This document shows, one piece after another, positions 43,374 through 54,233 of a stretch of DNA of 64,000 nucleotides. The position numbers and the translations under genes are program-made. The stretch is from Zygnema cylindricum (lineage: Eukaryota > Streptophyta > Zygnematophyceae > Zygnematales > Zygnemataceae). The notes under the pieces were generated by a model that saw only the letters and a list, made by a program, of their open reading frames with translations, was not told the origin of the DNA and did no database searches. Numbering within the stretch: position 1 is the stretch's first letter; each line of letters starts with the position of its first letter. Location of the stretch: NCBI GenBank assembly GCA_037447655.1, contig JBBHKE010000511.1, positions 1-64,000 on the forward strand, read 5' to 3'.

Positions 43374-43928
43374 ATACTATGCGGCAGGAAGTTTCCACGT
43401 AGGCGCAGAATTTGGGCGGCGTTGAAATTTTGGTGCGCTGGAAATTGCCAGCGGGTGACAGGCGACATTTAAATTTTGACGGACGAATGGGAAGCTAACA
43501 ATTGTTACGACGGACGTGGCGGCGAAACTCAATTGGTACAGTTTTCAAGTACAGCGCGGCTGGGATAGGTACATCGGTACGGAGTCAGCGGCGACGAAAT
43601 TCTATTCGTACTATTTTAAGTACAGCACGACAAGGACAGATACATTGGCACACAGTCCTTTATTTTCAGACGACACGACATTATTATGTACGGCGGACTT
43701 AGTCGATCGATTTTGAATCGACAAAGTGTATTGGTACGCGGTCCTCTAGCGATTTTTACAGCTCACAAGTGCAAGCGGGATTTTAGGATACGAGATTTGT
43801 ACGCAGACAAATTTACATTACGTTGGCATACGTACGGCAAATGTGATTTCGAATGAAACCGACGCGAACGACTACATCGGCGGTACGATTCCAAAGGCTT
43901 ATATTTACGTCAAACACGATATCCTCGC
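43374..43928 (+). other. E8 3' noncoding region with direct repeats
   Basis: 555 bp between the pol stop and the polypurine tract. Two diverged direct copies lie at about 43511-43580 and 43581-43650 (gcggcgaaactcaattggtac against gcgacgaaattctattcgtac, both then with tttt-aagtacagc). Many GTAC motifs occur. No protein is supported. Confidence 0.65.
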
Positions 43929-43943
43929 AAAATCGAGTGGGAG
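43929..43943 (+). other. E8 polypurine tract
   Basis: aaaatcgagtgggag lies directly before TGTTGG, a common copia LTR start. An alternative purine run near 43276-43290 was considered and would make a longer LTR. Confidence 0.55.
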
Positions 43944-44573
43944 TGTTGGTTTTTGGAGATATTGAAGGATATCGAAGTGAATGATTTTATGCGATTTCGA
44001 TCACATCGTGGAGTCATCACCGCATGTACGGAATTGTGTTACGAAAAGTACGGACGACCACTAGACTAGAATTCATTTCCCTGCACTTAGATTAGTGTGT
44101 GATGTGTGTTTAGCGGTGGAAAACATTTCGGGTGGCACTATATCATTGGACCACATTGAGGCATGCCATTATTGCAGATCATTCTCAAAGATTATAAAGG
44201 CAATACATGACAGATTGAAAGTTACCCACTTTTAGCATTTTGTACTCAAGCAAGCAGGATCATAGAAAAGGAAGTAAATCAGCTCAATAGGAATTAAATT
44301 GTCTCACAATTGTAATTTACTATTCGGGTTCACAAAGGCTTTCGCCTTGTGGGCCCTTGACTATAAAGTGGCTACAAAGCTGATTTGAGACTACCCTTCT
44401 ACTCTCCGCCTTGCGCTCTTTTTCTGTCCCTTTCCATCTCCTTCCCACATAGTTGCCAATATATCCTTTGTGGCTTACTCTGTTTGGTCTACATAACTAT
44501 CTGTGTCCTGTTCACCGGCTCGTGGCTACGGGAATCTCTTCCCGATCGCTCGAATGGCGGACCCAGGTTTTCA
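43944..44573 (+). repeat. E8 3' LTR
   Basis: About 630 bp if it starts at TGTTGGTTTT. Its last 224 bp match the 5' LTR remnant almost exactly and end ccaggttttca. The following bases (tgtgt) would be the target duplication. The left boundary is less certain than the right. Confidence 0.75.
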
Positions 44574-44759
44574 TGTGTATGGGGGCATATTGACCAGCGA
44601 AAAACTACAAAAAGCAAGAAATCAGGTTTCGATAAATCGTGATATATGGGCCTGATAAATCAGCAAAACTTATTGAGCTCCTCGATTTATCGAAGCGAAA
44701 CATCAATTATCGGGTACCCAAAATTAGTTATATCTCGAACATTGGTTAGGGGCCTTCGA
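44574..44759. other. Short anonymous flank
   Basis: About 190 bp right of E8, AT-rich, with repeated cgataaat and gatttatcg words. No feature was recognised. Confidence 0.4.
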
Positions 44760-45323
44760 TACACAACACTACAATATATTGTCAATGAATCTCATTCGAT
44801 AAATTCCCAAAGCTTTAATTTCCCGTCCAAATCTTTTCAAAATTCGCCTTGATCACCATTCCTTGGGTGGAAGTATTCTGAACTCTTTCGGCAACAATAC
44901 TTACTTTGTTTTCCTCTAGAACAACTCTCTCAACGACATCATTTTTGACTTCTCGGAGCTAAATCTGAAATACTTACATGTATAAAAATTAATTTCTCGC
45001 GCGAACGCCATTCTTTCTCTCATGTTACTATCGAACTCAAACTAACAAACAATCAATTGGCTGCAAACGTTTCTACGATTTCATGGTTCTCATACATAAC
45101 AAATCTAAACATTAGTGGCAGCTTTTTTAGTAGAGATCTTCCCACTCCAACTAATTGGTCGAACATTGCAACGATAAGCCTTTCTAGAAATCGTTTCAAT
45201 AGCACAATTACGACTAGCTTTGTACAAGTGGCGAAAAATTTAAGAGAGCTTGACTTGAGCGACAAGAGTATCTCCGGCGACATTCCTTTGACATTTTCCA
45301 GCGCCTCCAAATTGCGTAGCTTG
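44760..45323 (+). pseudogene. Leucine-rich-repeat receptor fragment (plant extracellular type)
   Basis: Frame 44985-45325 reads ELKLTNNQLAANVSTISW, a YITNLNISGSFF block, IATISLSRNRFNSTI, then LRELDLSDKSISGDIPLTF and SKLRSL. The LxxLxLxxNxLxGxIP pattern is that of plant receptor-like kinases and proteins. An upstream stretch (44848-44982) in another frame has LGGSILNSFGNNT, a TAG (44917), and NNSLNDIIFDFSELNLKYL, also LRR-like. The coding match stops at 45323 with GTAAGT, a good splice-donor sequence. No kinase or membrane segment follows. It is probably a decayed or captured exon, and the only non-transposon gene trace seen. Confidence 0.7.
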
Positions 45324-45899
45324 TAAGTGAACGAACTAGATTGCGCTTTTTATATGGTGGAGAAATTAATAGGCGAGCAACACTTCAGTATTGTGACCTA
45401 TTGTTGATTAGCATTTGACAGTTTAATGTTCATGGCACTATTGGTGAAGCAAAACTGAATGTTTTATAATTTATCCATAATTGTATGAGTTTTTTAGTAA
45501 AGTTTTTTCACAAACTTAGGTTTGTAGAAGTCCAACAATGTTGCTAAGAATCAAAGACACAATATCGACAATTGTGTAGTCATTTTGATTAACATCTTTC
45601 GTTTGTTTGGTTTCTAGTAACAAGTTATATAATCGTGATTAACTTTATTTCAAAAATCCGCGAGGAAGTTAGCTAAACAACTTTCGGGACCCGACCGGGT
45701 GGCTTAATATTTCCTTTTTCGCAAAGGGTTTTGTGAGTTAAATAAAACACTTCCTCTCAATTTCACGTTTGTATTTTGTCAAATGGTTTTGGATTTATCG
45801 TCAATGATGAACTTTCCTTCCCATCCTCCCTTTGTATATAATCAGAGTTTCATTTGAATAATATCTTGGTAAAGGAAATATTTGGCAAGGCCAAAACCC
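45324..45899. other. Anonymous AT-rich stretch after the LRR fragment
   Basis: No coding match. It could include an intron of the LRR locus, but no acceptor and second exon were recognised. Confidence 0.4.
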
Positions 45900-47033
45900 C
45901 CATTCCTTTCCTATGGTTAGCAAGAGGATCTTGTTGGATCTTAAATAAATTCCCACTCAAAATACATGCTCACATAACATGAAACATTACAAAGCGAAAG
46001 CTCATAAACAGCAAGAGGATAATCGACCAAAAATATATTTAAGTATTCCTGGCCAAAGCCTCTTCTATATCAACTCTTCTCTTCTTTTTCTCTCTTCAAC
46101 GATAAACTCTACATTCTTAAAATATCACTCAATAATGGTCACACTCCTTAAAACCTCTATTCTCCAAATGGATCACTAAAGATCTTTAACAACTCTTAAT
46201 TGACCACAAAGGATCTGCTCTCTCTTAATTGACCACAAAGGATCTTTCTCTCTCTCTTTTAATTGATCACTAAGATCTTCCCCTTTCTTTTAATTGATCA
46301 CAAAGGAGCTTCATCTTTACTTTTCAATTGATCCAAAGGTAAACGAAGGATATTTCTCTCGCTCTTGATCGATTACAAAGGATCTACATCTTTACTCCTC
46401 AAATGATCCAAAGGTAAACCAAAGATAACTCTACAGCTGAACTATGTTGCTTAAATAGTCACTCTAGCTAGCTTACAATGAAAACTAACAAGGCGGTAAA
46501 CGTTTCTCTCCTTTACGCTGAATAACACGGAAAGGAAACTTCCACGAGGGAAGGCATACACACCTTCTTTGAAAAGCGAAACACCAAAATAAGAAGTTTC
46601 CCACGTGCGCTGTTTACGCACGAAATGAAACACCTGCACACGAAATAATACACCTGCACACGAAACAAAAGCGACGCGAAACAAAAGCGCCTCAAAACGA
46701 AATCATACATTTTGTTCGCTGACACATCAAATATTGATGTGAAACGAAGTCCTACGTTTTAGTGTTAAACGCCAATACTCCAAATGTACCAAACTCCAAA
46801 CGAACACAAAATGTGTACTTGCGAATCGAAGATGAACGCTTCAGTCGCCAAACCGATATATAAGTGACGTCGAACTCAAACCGTCACAAATTCACCTGTG
46901 CGAAGTACTCGCACCAAATATCTCCATTCCAATACATAGACGCAAATCAAAATCAAGCGCTTCTAACGCGAACACGAAATACATTGCAGTTCACTGAAGC
47001 CTCACTCCGCGCAATTCAACAATGAATCGAACA
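45900..47033 (-). repeat. E10: probable copia 3' LTR, left end undefined
   Basis: The right edge ends ttcaacaatgaatcgaaca and is followed by attcccctctctttggcaaa, which on the minus strand is a purine-rich tract (AAAGAGAGGGGAAT) next to TGTTCGATTC. That is the layout of a polypurine tract and LTR start. The left limit is a guess. The segment contains the tandem array at 46165-46425. No coding part of the element is attached. Confidence 0.35.
46165..46425. repeat. Degenerate tandem array with ttgatcacaaagg-type units
   Basis: About six copies of a 35-50 bp unit with aattgaccacaaaggatct or variants, separated by ct-rich spacers (46190, 46226, 46260, 46297, 46333 and later). Copies at about 46330-46420 also share gatccaaaggtaaac. 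Confidence 0.7.
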
Positions 47034-47052
47034 ATTCCCCTCTCTTTGGCAA

Positions 47053-50000
47053 AATCGCCAAAACTCCACAAAACAAAACTTCATGCTATTTTGTCCTCTT
47101 TGACAATTCGCACAATAACGTAACAAATCTCACATTTTTAGCTTAACCTGTTGAATCTTTCATTGCATGTAAGTTGATTAAAGCGACATAAAAACTGTTG
47201 CATACAAAAAACATTACTAGTTATTACATTATCGTCTTCTAAATGCCAAAACCATAAAAGTAAAATATATGCTAACTGCCAAAACCATAAAATTAAAATG
47301 AAAAAATTAGATAAAACATCTATTTTCAAATAAGACATATGGACACAAGACTGTAAATAATGTACCTGGTACTGTTTTGAGCTGAATAATATAAAAGGAA
47401 AAAAATAACAGAAAACAAGGGAAAGAAATAATACTAAAAATTATTAGAGTCCCTACGTATATATTTCTACTTATATTTTCATCAAAAAGGGAAAAAATAA
47501 AACACTTGAAAAAAACAGCGTTGCTCTGTTTTTGTTAACGGAAGTCCAAAGCTCTATCAAAGGATATCTTTTTCCTACCTCTTATTTTTCATCTCTTTCC
47601 TAAAAGAATGACCTTTCTTCTTCCTCTTCACATAATTATCATTCTTCTTCTTTTCCCTCCCATCCTCGTCTTCTCTCTCTTTCTTCCTCTCTCTCTTGCC
47701 ACTCTTCATCATCTTCGTAATAATAACATCCTCTCCTAACACAATATATTGTAAATCTATTTCCTCTTTCTCACTATATTTGTTTACACTTGTTTTCATC
47801 TTTTGTTTCCTCATCGCGTGATATATTTCCTCTATCGAAATCATCCCTCTCGTGTTGGGTATCGAGGGCTCGTTGCCGATATTCGATAAATACCTATTTT
47901 CATGTGTCCGATAATCGATTTATTGCTCAATATAACGGGAAGCTCAATATCAGGATATATAACAGACATATCAAGGGGATAAAGGGATCGGGGGAGTCTG
48001 GGGTATACTGTTAGTTTTCCCTACAAAATTTGTATATTACAGTTGTACGGACCGCCACCTCCCACCAAATATATCGCGATAATTTTTGTCGGTCTCGGAT
48101 CGATATTGAGCCCTCTGACCGTTCGATATTTGATACATCGAATATCAAATTTATCATGAATAAAAATATTAGATACACAACAGTGTTTGCTAAACACAAC
48201 ACACTTGCACAACCCACTTTCCTAAATCCTCATGAACATCTTTTTTTTTAACTTGTTTTCACGAGTGGAATATCTTTTTTTTTTGTTTTTCATGAACATT
48301 ATTTTTATTTTTATTTTTATCAATCCAGCTAAAGCTTTCAGTTGATTAGTCCTTAAATTGTTCCTTTCCTTCTTGTGAATATGCAAAAATTTCAATTGAG
48401 AAATTGGAATGATGTTGGGAAAAAAGAATATGTTTCAAAAAGTTGTTGCTGATTCGCTCTGTGTCGGTTTGGTTACTACACCCACGATGTACATGGCAGA
48501 CAACGAATTTATGATTTTTGTAAATGTGGATTTGTACAAATTGCCCATAGGAATTTGGAGGGCGTGACATCTTACCACGTAAAAAATAAGTTAGCGGCCA
48601 TAAGAAGATAAAAAAGCAAAAAACAAAGGAACATGAAAGGAAAAAATAGATAAAAAGGAGCAAACGAAAAAGAAAACAACAAGGGACAAGAGAGGCTGTC
48701 GTGAACTTAAGTTCAATATAGTTGAATAAATAAAAAACCGTGGGACGTTTGAGTTTTTTACTGGAACTCGAACGTGGAAGCTGCACCATTCAAAAGTGGA
48801 GATACAACTAATTTGGGTACATCAAGTAGTGGTTAAAGGATCACTAGTAAAAAAGATTAAAAGAGATAGTGGAAACCTTTCTACGCTAAAACAATATGTA
48901 CAAAAAGAGGTTGAATAAGTACAAGAACACTAATTAAATTAGTATACTTAATTCTTAGTGTTATAGGAATTAACTATCAAGCAAACAAAACTAACTAAAC
49001 ATAGTGGTTCAATAGTAGAGTGGAATGTCGAATTCCAATAGAAACATGATATGAATCTTTGCAAACTCAACGACCATTGAAATAATAACATGATAAGAAT
49101 TGTTGACAACTGAATGGCTATTGAATATGCATGCCTCCTTACCATTGGATATTGCACTGAAAATTATTTTAGTTTACGAGCTTCACTTCTTCGATGTAAA
49201 GCGTCAGTTTTTCGATGGGATGTTCATGCTCCTAACATGCTCAAGTCATGTTTGCATTGTATTGACGTCATGATAACGACATTGCCTTGATAAGGAACCT
49301 TCCACTTTTTATCTCTACCTCTCTCCTCACACTCTTTTCCATCCTCACTTGGTCTCTGACTTCACATTGTCCCCCCCCTTCCCCTCCTCCCCTTTCATTC
49401 TTTGTCCCTTTGTCTCCCTGTCTTCCTACCTCTTTAATCTCCGTCGTTTTAACTTTTCATCTTTTTCACCCACACTCCAACTTCATGTTAGGTGTTGTAA
49501 TGTGTAAGTTATTCTCGATGGTAATGTCAATTTGGTTGCGCGTCACGTCGCGCTCTTCGTTTCATTTGCGGAGTTCACGTTTGAAATAGGGAAAACGGTA
49601 TGGTATGAAAACAATATTTTTTTTGTCCGCCATGAACTAGCACGTGACGCTAGCCTACGTCAACTAGCGTGTTGTGATATGAGCCACTTGTCTATACGAA
49701 AAGTAAACACATTGCGGACATGATATGTACGAAGCCTTCCAAATAAAACAATATTGCCACGCGCGTTTGTCGTACCGATAATAACCCTAGAGGAACTTAG
49801 AACATGCCCAAAAAAAAACTCGGGCGCCCGAATAAAAAACAGCAAAGGACTAAGCGGGCACCTCACACGAATCATCTCTTCCTTTCACTTTAAACATTCC
49901 AAAATTTTGATAAACCAAACAAAACTTTCCCAAGCAAAGACTTTTTTTATATCCGTGTTTTCCTTGACAACCTCTTTCCGTTGCTACTCGCCGCTCATTC

Positions 50001-51620
50001 CTAAGGTTTCTTTACCCTCACCCTGGTTGTCTTTTTTTCTTGCCAACTTAATTTTAAAATCTCCGACATTTGATGAATGTTTAGATTTTAATGTCAATTG
50101 TGTTGCAATATGACGTACAAAAACTCTACTGACAAAAACTCTATTGATGGGCTAAAAAACTTAGTATTTATAAAGATTTAAACTTTTTACAATTTTCAAT
50201 TCATGCTCATTAATTTCATTATAAATATAGCCGTTAGTTTTTGTAAATTAGGCTATAATTTTTATGAATTTATAGGGCGAATCTTCTAAATGTTGATTGA
50301 TTCTATTAATTTGTTGATGTAAAGTTATATTTGAATTATGTACAAATTTTGAATGTAAAATCTTTAGAAAATCGAAATCTACATAAGGGCCAGTTTGATA
50401 TAATTGTATAAAATCTAAATTATCATAACATCTAGTTTATTAGATAATTTTTTATAACTATATTTGAATATACTATCGTTATTGAGAAAAAAAACCATTC
50501 GTGACTATCTAAATCTTTATAAATCTATTATTTAGAACATCTTTGGATTTTTATTTTTTTTTAAGGTCTTGTTGCGGGTTTTAGTATGCATGCATATACC
50601 GGCATTGGGGTTGAGCTAATTTGTTTTTCGTGAGGTACCTTTGACTTCTAGATATATGCCTATTTTTACTTTTTTAATGAAAAGACTATTACTCTTGCAA
50701 ATATTTGCTTCGTAAGATTTTTAAAGCATTAATGTTTCATTTATTAGTGTAGTTTGTAAACCTACTATAAAATTAACCTGAATGAAATTTTATTGAGATC
50801 CTATGCTTTTTGCTTAAGACTTAGCTAAAACATAATTTAATATCCCTAATATATTAACAACTATATTTCTAATTAAAAATCTTAATTCATTTTATGCAAA
50901 TTTTTTTAACGCTAGAATATGTATTTTGATAATAATTGGTTTTTTCCATTATAACTTTAAAAAGTTTTATGAAGTCAAACATGAATATGCCCAAAAACTA
51001 GTTCATCTTCCCAAGAAAATCAAATCGTCTTTTAAACTATAAGTTAAACCATTTAATTGAAGGAAGTTTATGATTATAATTCACACACACCCTATCCCTC
51101 ACTAACACACCCACTCCTATTTTTTTCCATTTACTACTTGTACAAGCATGTTGCAAACAAAGGAAGGAGATACACAAAAATGGACGACATTAACCTTCCC
51201 ATTTTCAATCAAATTTCACAAGAAGATACGCCTCCAAATAGACATGTCACAAGAGGTCAACTGGAACAAGATCGTTGAACGAAAAATCAAATAGAGATTT
51301 TGTTGGTTAGTTGGGTCAAACTCCAAAAAAACCCAGGGAAGCATTGCCCGAAAAAGAGAAATGACAGAATGCCATTAGTCAACTACCCCATAGCAAAGGT
51401 AGTTCAATTGCTTCGCGTAAAATAAAACTAAATGACGAGAAAAAATATATAAAGATGCAATGAGAAGGGAGAAAGAAACAGGGGAAAAACCTTTAGAGAA
51501 TTTTTTTTTCACATTAGTCCCTATTCTACAGTGTCGCTTTGACACTACAAGGCTCAAAGGTGGAGGGGGAGAATTCATAGCGATTCGAGATATGGCAGGA
51601 AATAATGCGAGAACAAAAGT
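47053..51620. other. Anonymous region, no supported gene
   Basis: About 4.5 kb of mixed composition. Frames seen (47575-47844 minus, Lys/Glu-rich; 48346-48789 minus, Phe/Leu-rich; 49287-49589 plus) show no recognisable domain. 47850-48180 has repeated atcgat/cgatat words. 50100-51050 is AT-rich. No transposon hallmark, tRNA or rRNA was found. Confidence 0.5.
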
Positions 51621-51623
51621 CAG

Positions 51624-51727
51624 TTCATGCAAACATGTGATACCTCAAAATGATTCATGCAAACATGTGATACCTCAAAATGAGACACCAGTTGACGAAA
51701 ACGCGTGATACCTCAAAATGAGACACC
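51624..51727. repeat. Short tandem repeats, 30-bp unit
   Basis: ttcatgcaaacatgtgatac is followed by ctcaaaatga twice (51624 and 51654). A related gtgatacctcaaaatgagac unit then follows twice, near 51669 and 51706. Confidence 0.75.
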
Positions 51728-51936
51728 ACATCAGGGCAGGAAAATCTTAAACCAACATGAACTTGGTCCAAAGAAACATCAACAACTAATTACAAAGGGT
51801 GAGATTAACGACGATGAAGGAAGAGAGGCTGAGAAAAACAAGGAATATAAAATACAACAGGGTGCGGGGCACTCCAATTCTTGTGGGCAAATAAACAAGC
51901 GAGAAAAATAAAACGAGAGTGGATGGAAGAAATGAG
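51728..51936. other. Unassigned flank
   Basis: Purine-rich sequence with no recognised gene; the frame at 51705-51911 is basic and acidic without a known motif. Confidence 0.3.
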
Positions 51937-52240
51937 GATATTGGTGAGGAATATGACGTGTTTTTTCTAAGTAAAACTCATGCATAACCTACAAATCCGG
52001 ATGAACGATGTACAAGGAAAAAAGTGACGCTTATGACGACTAAGAAGAGTGCAAAATGTGAGGGGGGGCTTTTAACACCGTAGAAGAGCGGATATTGGTG
52101 AAGAATATGACGCGTTTTCTCCAGTTAGAAGTCATGTATAACCTCTAAATCCGCATGAACGGTGCACAAGGCAAGAAAGCGACGCTGATGACGACAAAAG
52201 AGAGTACGACATGTGGGGGGAGGCTTCCAACACCGGAGAA
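51937..52240. repeat. Two-copy tandem duplication, 154-bp unit
   Basis: Copies at 51937-52090 and 52091-52240 share gatattggtga-gaatatgac, actcatg/gtcatg with cataacct, atccg-atgaacg, tgatgacgac or a variant, and a G-run followed by gcttttaacaccg or gcttccaacaccg. They differ by many substitutions, so the duplication is not recent. Confidence 0.8.
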
Positions 52241-52466
52241 TCAACTCACCAAAGAGCAAAAAATCTGCGCGCCAACCAAAACAATCCCCAACGGGGAGAC
52301 AACCAGCATTTTGTCAATTTTGTAATGATGCATTGAAAATCCCAAACCTTGTGGGATCAAAAGTATAAGAGTTTTTGAGGAAAAAAAAAACAATGCATCG
52401 TCCTAAAGAAATGATGATTTAAATGTGTTGGTAAGAAGAATCTTTGGTATTATGAATAAGGTGGAT
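52241..52466. other. Short flank before E11
   Basis: No feature was recognised. The last five bases (tggat) would be the left target duplication of the E11 LTR. Confidence 0.35.
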
Positions 52467-53344
52467 TGAAACTCTGAGACCTCCATAAACCCTCAGAGAA
52501 GGCAGCTCACTAGAAGCCTTTAGGATAACCTTGACCTCTTTTGGGTTTCCACCAGAATAAATGCCACCTTGACAAAAAAATACCCTAACCAACTTCATCC
52601 TTGTGAAGTTAAGACTCACCTGAGTCGATTCCAAAAAGAATTTCAGAATATTCTCCCATGAGCAATAAGTTATGAAGGGGCAAAGTTGACCTTTTGTAAA
52701 GGAGCTCTTTGAGTGAGAGGGGTCTACCTACCAAATTTTATAATTCCTAAATCCTTATCTAAACCTTATACTACTAGAATACGACACCAATCAAATTATT
52801 CTGTTGTATAGAAAATTATATCAATTTTCTATATTCTCTATAAATCTGACGCTTAATAATTGTTATACCCAGATGCCGTATCATGATGTGCACCTTGACC
52901 TTGACTGCCGGCCTTTCTGGTTGGAGTTAAACCGACATTTGATTATGGTGGAATCTGGTGGTTGGGTGGTGGCAATGGAATTTATTTGAGGATTGCGTGG
53001 TATGTATAGCACTTTGCTATGTTACATGTTTTTTGGAGTAGTTTACGTAGTTGTAACAGGTGCATCAGGTGATGCCGTGGATCTGGGATGATATGGCTAT
53101 TGTGCTGACAAACGGTGGTACCAGATAAGTCCATATTATAATTTGGTAAACCTACCAAAATCTACCATATGTTTCTCTATCTCTAAACAGCATAGGCAAC
53201 CATGGCTCTAGCTCCTTCTTTAACCATTACTGTTTGCGCCAAGTGTGGGAGGTGAAAAGAGGAGTTAGAGGTAGACAACCTCGACTTCTTTTCTGCATTT
53301 CATTTTAGACCTAGAAAATATTATAAGAACCATTTATTTCTACA
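52467..53344 (-). repeat. E11 3' LTR
   Basis: 878 bp from tgaaactctgagacctccat to tttatttctaca. The inner end has the E1/E9 signature, including gaagcctttaggataacc and ccatggctctagctcc. The GTAC cluster and tRNA-like module are decayed (about 53070-53130 has ggtaccaga). Confidence 0.8.
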
Positions 53345-53361
53345 CTCCCGTTTTTTTCTAG
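53345..53361 (-). other. E11 polypurine tract
   Basis: The minus strand reads CTAGAAAAAAACGGGAG, adjacent to the LTR. Confidence 0.72.
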
Positions 53362-53369
53362 TCACTACT

Positions 53370-54227
53370 TTAATTTTTGAAGTAGATTAGACTGCTGACA
53401 ATCTGACGATATGAAATGGCAGCCATACAATCTGCCTCCCTTGATTCTAAGGTGTCATAAAAAATGACTCCTCCCTCGATCTCCATGCCTTCCACCTTTT
53501 GTTTGAATTCCATGGGAGTGTCACTTCCCTTTGCCTCTGCCATGCCAAATTTCTCAAGCATATTCCCAATCGCTTCCCGCTGGGTTATAGAGATTAATCT
53601 CTTATCTCTATCCCTTTCTACCTGAATCCCGAGAATATAGTTGTCCTCCCCTAAATCTTTCTTCTCAAATCTCGAAGTTAAGGCTGCCTTTATTTTATTA
53701 ATCTCATTAAATGACTTACTCAATAGCAGCATATCATCTATATACACAACAATTTTAATAATCCCATCTTCTCCTTCCATAACATTGACTGAGTGATCTG
53801 AACTAATCCTCACAAAACCGAGACCAATTAGAAACTCATCTAGTTTTAGATTCCACTAACGTGGAGCCTGCTTCATACTGTACAAAGATTTTAAGAGTTT
53901 ACAGACCAAATTTTCTTTTTCAGTCTCTGCATTCATTTCAGGCTGCTTCATATAGATCACTTCCTCTAAATCTCCATGCAAGAATGTAGTTTTAACATAC
54001 ATTTGATGTAATTCCATATCCTCAATGGCTGCTAAAGACAAAAGAATTATAACAGTTGGAAACCGGACAACCGGAGAGAAAGTCTCCTCATAGTCAATTC
54101 CCTCCTTCTGTCTATAGCCCTTTGTAAAAATCCTAGCCTTATATCTTTGAATAGAATTATCCGGATTTAGCTTAACTTTGAAGACCCACTTATAATCGAT
54201 GGCCTTTCGATCCGGCGGCTGCTCCAC
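53370..54227 (-). pseudogene. E11 reverse transcriptase
   Basis: Frame 53856-54227: EQPPDRKAIDYKWVFKVKLN, QKEGIDYEETFSPVV, a TTFLHGDLEEVIYM block, and SLYSMKQAPR. A stop near 53855 (where NWN or QWN is usual) leads to 53370-53813: ISSDHSVNV, VVYIDDMLLLS with catalytic YIDD (a conservative variant of YVDD), KDLGEDNYILGIQVERDR and MLEKFGMAEAKGSDTP. It ends abruptly before RNase H. Confidence 0.9.
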
Positions 54228-54233
54228 AAGCTC

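Larger units (their letters stand above)
34348..44573 (+). mobile_element. E8: plus-strand copia element interrupted by E9
   Basis: Has a 224-bp remnant of the 5' LTR, an anticodon-type primer-binding site, gag-protease (34576-35812), then after the E9 insertion integrase, RT and RNase H (40274-43373), a 3' noncoding stretch, a polypurine tract and a 3' LTR. The two LTRs match collinearly over 34348-34571 and 44350-44573. Stops at 35701, 42112 and 42190 and several frameshifts inactivate it. About 1 kb of E8 pol is well preserved and G+C-richer than the surroundings. Confidence 0.92.

Noticed and set aside
46165-46425. CRISPR-like repeat-spacer array
   Set aside because: Units and spacers are both degenerate and irregular in length; a plant tandem repeat fits better.
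47575-47844. Lys/Glu-rich 89-residue frame
   Set aside because: Low-complexity charged sequence from a purine/pyrimidine-biased tract; no homolog recognised.
48346-48789. 147-residue frame with a hydrophobic stretch
   Set aside because: Phe/Leu-rich centre arises from A-rich DNA; no motif or start context.
48740-48840. SINE with a B box near 48757 (minus strand)
   Set aside because: A gttcgagttcc word exists, but no correctly spaced A box on the same strand and no poly-A end.
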